Source of the DNA: Deltaproteobacteria bacterium
GTDB taxonomy: Bacteria > Desulfobacterota > Binatia > UBA9968
DNA: 6,101 nucleotides
Assembly (NCBI GenBank): GCA_016844625.1
Contig: JAERMN010000212.1
Coordinates: 1 to 6,101 of the forward strand
Direction of reading: 5' to 3'
Shown here: positions 1 to 5,101 of the stretch, piece by piece
How the letters are laid out: each line of letters opens with the position of its first letter
Position numbering within the stretch: position 1 is the stretch's first letter
Program-made: the position numbers and the translations under genes
The notes under the pieces: generated by a model
Seen by the model: the letters and a program-made list of their open reading frames with translations, nothing else
What the model was told of the DNA's origin: nothing
Databases searched by the model: none

Positions 1-399
1 ATTATTTAACGCCTTCTGCACATGTTCGCGGATTTCTTTTTTTTCCAAGGTTTCGGCGGGGCCGGGCTGGGGATCGCTAATCGGTTCGGTCATTTCCAGT
101 GAGACGTTACGCTGCTGGCGGGTGCTAAGGTTCTTTCGCCGTGTCGTCGCATGGTTGAGCGCGATGCGGTAAAGCCAGGTGGAAAAATTCGACTCGCCGC
201 GAAACTGGCCGATGGCGCGGTATGCGGAAAGAAACACCTCTTGGGATGTCTCCGCGGCTTCGTCGTAATCGCCTAACATACGGTAGACTAAATTGAAGAT
301 CGTTTTCTCGTGGCGACGCACTAAGGTTTCAAAAGCATCCGTTTGTCCCCGCTGGAGCTTCTGGACGCACTCCGCGTCGCTGATCGCTTCAGACACCAT
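1..399 (-). CDS. ECF-type RNA polymerase sigma factor (sigma-70 family), 3' end off the window
   Basis: Reading the minus strand from the ATG at 399-397 gives 133 residues with no stop before the left edge, so the gene is partial at its C-terminus. Residues about 21-88 form a sigma-70 region 2: DAFETLVRRHEKTIFNLVYR, then the -10-recognition part around YDEAAETSQEVFLSAY (45-60), and FSTWLYRIALNH (72-83), the classic ECF signature. A variable linker rich in Pro, Glu and Asp (about 97-118) follows, and region 4 is just starting (LEKKEIREHVQKAL). ECF factors direct core polymerase to stress or envelope-response promoters and are usually held by an anti-sigma factor encoded next door; any such gene would lie beyond the left edge. 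The start has only a weak GGAA in front of it; an in-frame TTG lies 10 codons upstream. The family call is firm; the regulon is unknown. Confidence 0.93.
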   Translation of the reverse strand, partial: MVSEAISDAECVQKLQRGQTDAFETLVRRHEKTIFNLVYRMLGDYDEAAETSQEVFLSAYRAIGQFRGESNFSTWLYRIALNHATTRRKNLSTRQQRNVSLEMTEPISDPQPGPAETLEKKEIREHVQKALNN

Positions 400-638
400 T
401 GGTTCCGTGGAGTTAGACTTCGGGTTCAATGAAAGGTTCCCAATTTCGTTGATTTTTGTCGTGTTTCGGCGGCGCGACCACTTTCCGCGGCTTTATTAAT
501 GTCGAGCCAGCAGCGGATAATATTCGCCGACTGGCAGGGGTTAATGGTCAGAAACTCTGTAAGCACGCCAGCGAATTCCATGTTCATCGGCAATTTAGCT
601 GGAATATGAAGTCTCAGTCGTCAACAAGCTCTATTGAG
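400..638. other. Intergenic gap between the sigma factor and binding-protein genes
   Basis: This 239-bp gap separates two minus-strand genes. I see no convincing coding sequence on the plus strand. On the minus strand a 53-codon frame starts at ATG 587 and ends at TGA 428-426, 26 bp before the sigma factor ATG. It has no Shine-Dalgarno sequence and resembles no family I know, so I do not call it a gene. Just past the binding-protein stop, TATGACTCA and TGAG-act-TCATA could pair weakly on the minus strand, but there is no T-run, so it is not a convincing terminator. Confidence 0.5.
413..440 (-). promoter_or_regulatory. Possible ECF-type promoter of the sigma factor gene
   Basis: On the minus strand GGAACC (440-435) is followed after exactly 16 bp by GTCTAA (418-413). 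This resembles the RpoE-type pattern (GGAACTT, about 16 bp, TCTRA), and such sigma genes are often autoregulated. The weakness is distance: transcription would begin only about 7 nt before the ATG at 399, giving an almost leaderless message. Inferred by eye only. Confidence 0.3.
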
Positions 639-1571
639 TCATACCGGCTCGTTCCATAGATGGCTGAACTGAGTGGCGACGACCCGGTCATAAGCGGCCG
701 GCGCGGCCAATAGGCCGATGTCTTGGGCGAAGCGGTTCATGCTCACGACTTTTTCTTCGGGAATATTGGGATCGTAGTAGGGGAGATCGCGGCGCACCAG
801 TTCGGCGATCAGTTCGGCTTCGGCAGGCGGAAAGCGTTTCTTGCCAACTTCCGTGGCGAAATTCGCGTCCGCCCTAAGCGCCCGGTGCGCTTTCATAAGG
901 GCGCGAACCGCAGCGCGCGCGGATTCTGGCTCTTCTTTGATGCGCTTGTCGGTGGCGACCAATGCCGAAAAAGTATAGTGGCGCGCCGCCGTTGGGCCAT
1001 CGCCACGGCGCAGGTCGAGCACCATGGTGCCGACGCCGCGGCGGACGGCAACTTCGCAGCCCATGCCGTTGGCCCAGAAGCCGTCGAGTTTGCCCTCTTC
1101 CAGCGCTTTGGCGGCTGACAGTCCGAAAGACACGTTCGGTCCGGCGGCGCCAGGGATCGGCATGATTTGCACGCCATTCTTCTCCGGGTCGATGCCAGCT
1201 TCGACCAGCATGCGTTGGAGACTTAGATTCACACCCGGCGCGGCGCCGATGCGCAGCCCTTTGACGACGCTTAAATCGCCGCGTTTGGGATGCAAATCGC
1301 TACGGATGACGAGAAACCAATAGGTATGCTGGCCGCAGGCGGCAAGCAGTTTCGCTCCCTGCCACTCGGGAAAAGCGAGCAATGTCGCGTGCGCCGAGCC
1401 AACCACAAAGTCGAACTGTCCGTCGCGCAAGGCTTCGAAAGTTTTTGGAATTGGGAACAGCAGGTCGACCGAAGCATCGAAGCCTTCTTCCGTGAAAAAC
1501 CCCAGCTCGACAGCGGCGATGATCGGGAAATAGGAATTAGAAACCAGATCGGGTACGGCAATACGCAACAT
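639..1571 (-). CDS. NMT1/THI5-like (type 2 periplasmic-binding fold) substrate-binding protein, no signal peptide
   Basis: This 310-residue protein resembles the NMT1/SsuA-like ligand-binding proteins of ABC transporters. The first strand MLRIAVPDLVSNSYFPIIAA (1-20) leads to VELGFFTEEGFDASVDLLF, then LRDGQFDFVVGSAHATL (48-64), the usual 'number of genes marking the gene as substrate sensor' segment. The second lobe opens with VKGLRIGAAPGVNLSLQRML (103-122), followed by ALEEGKLDGFWANG (156-169). The fold is therefore clear but the ligand is not. It begins directly at the mature fold: there is no signal peptide or lipobox, and no start codon in the open frame upstream. It may be cytoplasmic, as in the SBP-fold enzymes MqnA/MqnD or THI5, although the THI5 cysteine cluster is absent (only Cys79 and Cys172). 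No permease or ATPase gene is nearby. The start is well supported by GGGAG six nt before the ATG. It lies 69 bp downstream of the cupin gene and is probably co-transcribed with it. Confidence 0.85.
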   Translation of the reverse strand: MLRIAVPDLVSNSYFPIIAAVELGFFTEEGFDASVDLLFPIPKTFEALRDGQFDFVVGSAHATLLAFPEWQGAKLLAACGQHTYWFLVIRSDLHPKRGDLSVVKGLRIGAAPGVNLSLQRMLVEAGIDPEKNGVQIMPIPGAAGPNVSFGLSAAKALEEGKLDGFWANGMGCEVAVRRGVGTMVLDLRRGDGPTAARHYTFSALVATDKRIKEEPESARAAVRALMKAHRALRADANFATEVGKKRFPPAEAELIAELVRRDLPYYDPNIPEEKVVSMNRFAQDIGLLAAPAAYDRVVATQFSHLWNEPV

Positions 1572-1596
1572 CTCTTCTCCCGCACTATTCAGACTA

Positions 1597-1640
1597 ACGA
1601 TTTGAACCGCTTGAACGATTGGAACGGGTTGAACGATTAA
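1597..1640. repeat. 9-bp tandem repeat between the cupin and binding-protein genes
   Basis: Five consecutive 9-mers read ACGATTTGA, ACCGCTTGA, ACGATTGGA, ACGGGTTGA and ACGATTAA(T). The better description is an 18-bp unit repeated twice with 3 mismatches plus a partial third copy. The array nearly fills the 69-bp gap and ends next to the cupin stop codon (1641-1643). Because the period is a multiple of three, the reading frame upstream of the binding-protein start stays open through it, but no start codon occurs there. Confidence 0.75.
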
Positions 1641-1991
1641 TCAGTCCGCCAACGGCACGGTCATGAACACATGGGGCTCACCGCCAAGCACGCGGGAGGT
1701 GTGGCCCTCGCCGGTGGTGTCATCGGCGAGCATGACATCGCCGGTTTTGAAGACGCGCTTGACGCCGTTGCTCGCTTCAATCTCCCACGAACCTGACAGG
1801 CTGACGAGGAACTGGCGGCGCGGCGCGGGATGGCGCTCCAAAAAGAGCCCCGCGGGAGCGCTGCGAAAAACCGCGCTGGTTGCCGCTCGCGCATCGGTGG
1901 TGAGCATCGGTTGGTTACCGCCGAATTTCATGTCAATTTCTTCAAAATGAGATTTTTGATCGCTGCCGGTGTAAAGTCTGACGATTTTCAA
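1641..1991 (-). CDS. Small single-domain cupin protein
   Basis: The 116-residue product is a small cupin beta-barrel. Cupin motif 1 is represented by LFLERHPAPRRQFLVSLSG (about 49-67) and motif 2 by FKTGDVMLADDTTGEGH (81-97). The canonical metal set is incomplete: His54 and His97 are present, but the second His of the HxH pair is Ala56 and the usual Glu is Gln60, so metal binding and catalysis are uncertain. I chose the TTG at 1991-1989 because AAAGGAG lies 5 nt before it and the product starts at KIVRLYTG, where the fold begins. The ATG at 2090 would add 33 unlikely residues and overlap the YqgE-family gene by 53 bp. It sits 46 bp downstream of that gene in the same orientation. Substrate unknown. 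Confidence 0.85.
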   Translation of the reverse strand: MKIVRLYTGSDQKSHFEEIDMKFGGNQPMLTTDARAATSAVFRSAPAGLFLERHPAPRRQFLVSLSGSWEIEASNGVKRVFKTGDVMLADDTTGEGHTSRVLGGEPHVFMTVPLAD

Positions 1992-2037
1992 TTTCGCTCC
2001 TTTGTTTTCGATGGATCGGTTAACCGATTGCGTTGAC

Positions 2038-2634
2038 TCAAAGCGGAATCTGCTGCTTATCGATCGCCTGGCGCCATTTCTTATCGGCATTGTTGCCGAA
2101 GATCAATGCTTTGTCGCCGGGAATGACAATCCATGAATTCATTTTCAATTCCGCTTCGAGCTGACGCGGCGCCCAGCCAGCGTAGCCCAACATGAAAAGC
2201 GACTGGCGCGGTCCTTCGCCGCCGGCGAGCGCTTCGATCATTTTAGCGTCCGCGGTCATGGCGATGCCGCCGGCGACCTTGGTGCTGTTCTCCAACAAGG
2301 TATCGTCCGAGTGTAGGAGAAATCCTTGGTCCGTCCCCACAGGGCCGCCGTAATGAATCACGATCTCGCGCTGCGAGTTTTTTCCTTCCAGGCCGAAACC
2401 CTTGAGTAAGTCTTCGATCGGTCCTTTGGCCATGGGTTTATTGATCACGAGGCCCATCGCGCCGGTGGCATCGTGCTTAACCATATAGATTATGCTCTCG
2501 AAGAAGCGCGGATCTTTCATCTCCGCCGTGGCGACTAACAATTGACCGGTGAGAAAACGTTCGCGTTCGGCGGCTCGGATATCTTGGCCGCTGGCGAGCG
2601 CGCCGAAAAGTAGCCATAGAATCGCAATTCGCAA
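2038..2634 (-). CDS. YqgE/AlgH family protein (UPF0301/DUF179) with N-terminal signal peptide
   Basis: The domain is recognisable throughout: FLTGQLLVATAEMKDPRFFE (27-46), YMVKHDATGAMGLVINKPM (50-68), HYGGPVGTDQGFLLHS (94-109), MLGYAGWAPRQLEAELKMNS (148-167) and WIVIPGD. Members are about 185-200 residues; this form is 198. The family's biochemical role is unknown; Pseudomonas AlgH was linked to alginate regulation. Most members start directly at the GQLL segment and are cytoplasmic. Here the domain is preceded by MRIAILWLLFGALASGQDIR, a short basic start, hydrophobic core and polar region, which looks like a Sec signal peptide with cleavage near residue 21. I set the start at TTG 2634-2632 for that reason, although it has no good Shine-Dalgarno. 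The frame stays open to an ATG at 2814, 5 nt after the PPOX stop and also without a close Shine-Dalgarno; that would place 60 atypical residues before the hydrophobic segment. Confidence 0.88.
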   Translation of the reverse strand: MRIAILWLLFGALASGQDIRAAERERFLTGQLLVATAEMKDPRFFESIIYMVKHDATGAMGLVINKPMAKGPIEDLLKGFGLEGKNSQREIVIHYGGPVGTDQGFLLHSDDTLLENSTKVAGGIAMTADAKMIEALAGGEGPRQSLFMLGYAGWAPRQLEAELKMNSWIVIPGDKALIFGNNADKKWRQAIDKQQIPL

Positions 2635-2819
2635 GGCGCGGTAACGGGACGCCGAGCCGTTTTTAGTTGACCACGCTGTTTGCAGGGTGGAACCAAGTAA
2701 ATGGGGATTCCAAAGGGGGTGAGCATCCCCTTTGGTCCATCTTAACTTGGGCAGGGTCAATCCCCCGGCCGCGAAGTGGCTTTGTTTATTGATGACGTGG
2801 CTGGTATTCGCCATCGATA
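2635..2819. other. Probable leader/intergenic segment before the YqgE-family gene
   Basis: This 185-bp stretch stays in frame with the YqgE-family gene (ATG at 2814), but its translation is rich in Trp, His and Asn, resembles no part of that family, and includes the arms of a palindrome at 2701-2740. I read it as mostly untranslated sequence, with moderate confidence. If the ATG at 2814 is used instead, it encodes a 60-residue N-terminal extension. Confidence 0.5.
2701..2740. repeat. Strong palindrome (hairpin) upstream of the YqgE-family gene
   Basis: CCAAAGGGG (2710-2718) pairs perfectly with CCCCTTTGG (2727-2735) around an 8-nt loop, and the outer ATGG (2701-2704) can pair with CCAT (2737-2740). 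Neither strand has a T-run right after it, so it is not a typical intrinsic terminator. It could be a dispersed intergenic palindrome, an RNA processing or stability element in the operon, or a regulatory hairpin. Confidence 0.7.
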
Positions 2820-3251
2820 CTAACCGCGCACCTTTGGGCCGAAGCTTTCGATGCTGATCCGAATAATCACGCGCTTTTCGCGCGCCATGCGCTGGTGAAA
2901 TTCCGGCCAGCTTTTGTGCTCGCCGTAGGCTTGCCGCTGCAAGTAGACTAAAGTGTCTAACGCTTGCGGCAGTGAAACGATTTCCGCCGTGCCGGTCACC
3001 TGCACCCAGCCTCCGCCGTGAAAGGTATTGGAAAAGGCGCAGAGCGCGGCGCGCGGATCACGCCGTAGGTTATTTACCTTGTATGCGGTCTCCCGGCTGC
3101 TGACGACGGCGCGTCCTGCGCTATCCAAACCGCAAGTGACTGGCGACATTTGCAGGTCGCCGTGCTTGCGCCGCGTCGCAAGCACGCCGTGATGATTGTT
3201 TTTGAGAAACTCTTTGGCTCGGTCGAGCTCCATGGGGATGAATTCCGCCAT
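2820..3251 (-). CDS. Pyridoxamine 5'-phosphate oxidase-like (PPOX) split-barrel flavin/F420-binding protein
   Basis: The 143-residue product matches the PPOX class of split-barrel oxidoreductases, which bind FMN or F420 as dimers. Visible elements are the N-terminal helix AKEFLKNNHHGVLATRRKHG (12-31), the strand LQMSPVTCGLDSAGRAVVSS (33-52), the conserved ETAYKVNNLRRDPRAAL block (54-70), GWVQVTGTAEIV (81-92), and the C-terminal VIIRISIESFGPK (128-140). Its substrate, and the choice between FMN, F420 and heme, cannot be told from sequence alone. I chose ATG 3251-3249 because the fold begins there. An AAGGAG lies 14 nt upstream, which is rather far; the frame also stays open to a TTG at 3329 (169 residues), but those extra residues look uncoded and would push into the divergent promoter region. 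It is the first gene of a four-gene minus-strand cluster. Confidence 0.87.
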   Translation of the reverse strand: MAEFIPMELDRAKEFLKNNHHGVLATRRKHGDLQMSPVTCGLDSAGRAVVSSRETAYKVNNLRRDPRAALCAFSNTFHGGGWVQVTGTAEIVSLPQALDTLVYLQRQAYGEHKSWPEFHQRMAREKRVIIRISIESFGPKVRG

Positions 3252-3347
3252 CTTGGAAATTACTTCTCCTTGAATGCTGAGTTTGAACGACTGCACAACA
3301 AAGTAGAATACCGGGCGGCTAGAATGCAAGCCGACGGCTGAGTTGTC

Positions 3348-3376
3348 TTGACCGTTTCAGCGCGTTACCCTATAAC
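3348..3376 (+). promoter_or_regulatory. Sigma-70 promoter of the Lon-domain gene
   Basis: TTGACC (3348-3353) and TATAAC (3371-3376) are separated by exactly 17 bp, each matching consensus at 5 of 6 bases. Transcription would start near 3383, giving a leader of about 18 nt that contains GAGGGAAG. It lies in the 149-bp gap between the divergent PPOX and Lon-domain genes. Confidence 0.7.
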
Positions 3377-3400
3377 CAAAGTGTAGCGAGGGAAGATAAC

Positions 3401-4090
3401 TTGGCGATGACGATTCCACAGATAAGCTTGCCGGAGATATTGCCGGTGTTTCCGCTGACGGGCGTGATGCTTTTACCTGGGATGGTTTTGCCGCTGCATA
3501 TTTTCGAGCCGCGCTACCGCAACATGGTTGAAGACGCCCTGGAGGGCGATAAAATTTTCGGCATGATCCAGCCCTTCGCGCCGCAAAACGATAATCGTGG
3601 CTCGCAGCCGGACGCCGCTAACGCGGCGCCGGATTTATACAAAATCGGTTGCGCGGGTTTAATCGAGAAATCGGAAAAGCTCGCGGACGGGCGTTTCTTA
3701 GTTCAACTTAAAGGTGTGAACCGTTTTCGTTTCACTGAAGAAGTTTCTTTGCAGCGCGGTTACCGGCGCGTCAAAGCGAACTATCAGGAATTCCCTGATG
3801 CTAGTCTAGCCGAAGGCTGGCAGTGCGAGCGTGCCGCCGTGCTAGAGGCGTTGGCGCTTTTTGGCAAGGCGCACGGCATGCAAGTGCGGCCCGATCAGGC
3901 CGAACGATTTTCGGATTTGGAGCTGGTCAATCTGCTCGGCGTCTCCTTACCGTTTCATCCGGCGGAAAAACAGGCGCTGCTGGAAGCGCCGACGCTCAAG
4001 GATCGGGAAACGATGCTAATTGATTTACTCCGGCTTGGCGCTGGACCGGTAGACGTAGATTCTGAAAGCACGCCGCGCACGCTCAACTAA
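3401..4090 (+). CDS. Stand-alone Lon protease N-terminal (substrate-binding, PUA-like) domain protein
   Basis: The 229-residue protein is a Lon substrate-binding domain without the ATPase and protease parts. The opening LPVFPLTGVMLLPGMVLPLH (14-33) and IFEPRYRNMVEDAL (34-47) are the hallmark, followed by FGMIQPF, IGCAGLIEKSEKLADGRFLV (82-101), and LKGVNRFRF (103-111). The C-terminal half is helical, as usual, with LVNLLGVSLPFHPAEKQALL (175-194). Such proteins are widespread in bacteria and are thought to act in substrate recognition or protein quality control, but no defined role is established. Start: the TTG at 3401 lies 9 nt after GAGG, better placed than the ATG two codons later (3407), so either is possible. 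It has its own promoter and converges on the VOC gene across a repeat hairpin. Confidence 0.92.
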   Translation: MAMTIPQISLPEILPVFPLTGVMLLPGMVLPLHIFEPRYRNMVEDALEGDKIFGMIQPFAPQNDNRGSQPDAANAAPDLYKIGCAGLIEKSEKLADGRFLVQLKGVNRFRFTEEVSLQRGYRRVKANYQEFPDASLAEGWQCERAAVLEALALFGKAHGMQVRPDQAERFSDLELVNLLGVSLPFHPAEKQALLEAPTLKDRETMLIDLLRLGAGPVDVDSESTPRTLN

Positions 4091-4095
4091 TTCAT

Positions 4096-4186
4096 AGTAA
4101 ACAGTAAGGAGTAAGTAGTAAGTAGTGAGGAGTGAGGAGTGAGGGGAGGGGACTCCTAACTCTTTACTTCTTGATCCTTACTCTGA
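4096..4186. repeat. Inverted arrays of heptamer repeats between convergent genes; possible bidirectional terminator
   Basis: Seven 7-mers run on the plus strand from 4096 to 4144: AGTAAAC, AGTAAGG, AGTAAGT twice, then AGTGAGG three times. After GGAGGGG, five 7-mers of the opposite orientation follow (4152-4186): ACTCCTA, ACTCTTT, ACTTCTT, GATCCTT and ACTCTGA. The two halves are imperfectly complementary over about 33 bp. The closing stem, AGTGAGGAGT (4131-4140) with ACTCCTAACT (4152-4161), has one mismatch and an 11-nt G-rich loop. It fills the whole gap and runs into the VOC gene, whose TAA stop (4180-4178) lies inside the array. The position between convergent stops suggests a transcription-ending or RNA-stabilising hairpin, but there is no classic T-run. 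Confidence 0.8.
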
Positions 4187-4987
4187 AATATCGATCAGCA
4201 CGCCGTCCGGGTCGGCGATGAAGTGTTGGCCTAAGCAGCAGCCGCGAAAGTCTTCCTCGTTCTTCTTGCCATTGCCGCCGACAAAGCGTCCGCTCGGGGA
4301 ATGGGGATCGGTGGCCGCCAGATCATCAAGATCTTTTTGGGTTTGTTCCAGGCTGTCGACTTTGAATCCGAAGTGATCGAGCCCTTCGCGCAGACCGCGG
4401 TAGAGGCTGTTATCGCGACGGCGGAGCAGTAGTTTTACTTTGCCGTCGGTCATGCAGATCGAGCCATCGTCGCGATAGGTTTCGGCTTCTTTGAGCTCGA
4501 AGATTTTTTCGTAGAACTCGGCGACTTGGCCAGGATCGTTGGCGCGGATCGAAATATGATTGATCCAGCGCGGTTGGTCCCATCCCGATTGGTTATAACC
4601 TTCGCGCACGTTGGCGATGTTGGCCTGGGCGATGTCGAACTGCGTGCCGGCGGGATCGTAGCTGCGCAATGCCGCGAACGGAACATACTCCAAGCCCTTG
4701 GCGATCATCGTTTTCGGATAATGCTGCTCCATGCGCCGGACGTATTCCTTGATATCATCCACTTCGAAGCCGTAGTGATCCATACCCGATTGCATGCCGG
4801 CGTAGCGCGACAAGATCGCTAGGCCGATGACGCCGTCGCTGATATGGCCGCGATTGGTGTTCTGTTTGCCGGTTTCGTCGAGCGTGTTGCTGGTCATGCG
4901 CCGCATGGCGAAAACAGTTTGATAAAACTTGTCGACCGCGGCGTGATTGTGGGTGTACATGGCGATATGGCGAATTTTGGCGAACAT
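4178..4987 (-). CDS. Two-domain VOC (glyoxalase/extradiol dioxygenase superfamily) protein
   Basis: The 269-residue protein contains two vicinal-oxygen-chelate modules. Module 1 (about 4-122) starts KIRHIAMYTHN, with His7, then GMDHYGFEVDD (His71), and ends DPAGTQFDI. Module 2 (about 141-268) starts WINHISIRANDP (His144), then GLDHFGFKVD (His205), and ends DPDGVLIDI. Both modules keep the first two His ligands but carry Asp (Asp118, Asp266) where the family normally has Glu; two metal sites could still form. The arrangement fits extradiol ring-cleavage dioxygenases, but those (about 290-300 residues) usually keep a full site only in the second module, so glyoxalase-like or other lyase activity is equally possible. 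Start: GGAGG lies 6 nt before the ATG. It has its own promoter and sits downstream of the alpha/beta hydrolase. The last codons fall in the heptamer repeat. Confidence 0.9.
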   Translation of the reverse strand: MFAKIRHIAMYTHNHAAVDKFYQTVFAMRRMTSNTLDETGKQNTNRGHISDGVIGLAILSRYAGMQSGMDHYGFEVDDIKEYVRRMEQHYPKTMIAKGLEYVPFAALRSYDPAGTQFDIAQANIANVREGYNQSGWDQPRWINHISIRANDPGQVAEFYEKIFELKEAETYRDDGSICMTDGKVKLLLRRRDNSLYRGLREGLDHFGFKVDSLEQTQKDLDDLAATDPHSPSGRFVGGNGKKNEEDFRGCCLGQHFIADPDGVLIDISE

Positions 4988-5013
4988 GATTTTCCTCCAA
5001 CGGGGGTAGTTTG

Positions 5014-5043
5014 GTTGTAAGTTAGCGGCCGAGAGGTTGTCAA
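5014..5043 (-). promoter_or_regulatory. Sigma-70 promoter of the VOC gene
   Basis: On the minus strand a perfect TTGACA (5043-5038) is followed after 18 bp by TACAAC (5019-5014), which matches consensus at 4 of 6. Transcription would begin about 20 nt before the ATG at 4987, with GGAGG in the leader. So the VOC gene can be expressed independently of the hydrolase gene upstream. Confidence 0.6.
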
Positions 5044-5056
5044 GCGTTCTTTACTT

Positions 5057-5085
5057 CGAAACTTTACGCACCGATCTAAATTTCG
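5057..5085. repeat. AT-rich inverted repeat between the hydrolase and VOC genes
   Basis: On the minus strand CGAAATTTA and TAAA-g-TTTCG pair around a 10-nt loop (9 bp with one bulged G). It starts 16 bp past the hydrolase stop and ends 13 bp before the VOC -35 box. No T-run follows, so it may be a weak terminator, an operator, or chance. Confidence 0.35.
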
Positions 5086-5101
5086 ATACCCAAAGCGCAT
5101 G

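Noticed and set aside
426..587. 53-codon minus-strand frame (starts MNMEFAGVLTEF) just upstream of the sigma factor gene
   Set aside because: It has no Shine-Dalgarno sequence, no recognisable family and overlaps the putative sigma promoter; a frame of this length is expected by chance. Conservation in relatives would be needed to call it.
723..1118. 131-codon plus-strand frame opposite the binding-protein gene
   Set aside because: It lies wholly antisense to a well-supported gene, is rich in Arg, Ala, His and Phe in the way of a shadow frame, and has no recognisable domain.
2701..2740. Intrinsic terminator between the PPOX and YqgE-family genes
   Set aside because: The stem is strong but no T-run follows on either strand.
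2820..3329. Longer PPOX product starting at TTG 3329
   Set aside because: The extra 26 residues do not resemble the family, have no Shine-Dalgarno, and crowd the divergent promoter region.
4096..4186. CRISPR array
   Set aside because: The units are contiguous 7-mers with no spacers and lie in inverted halves, which is a simple repeat and not CRISPR.
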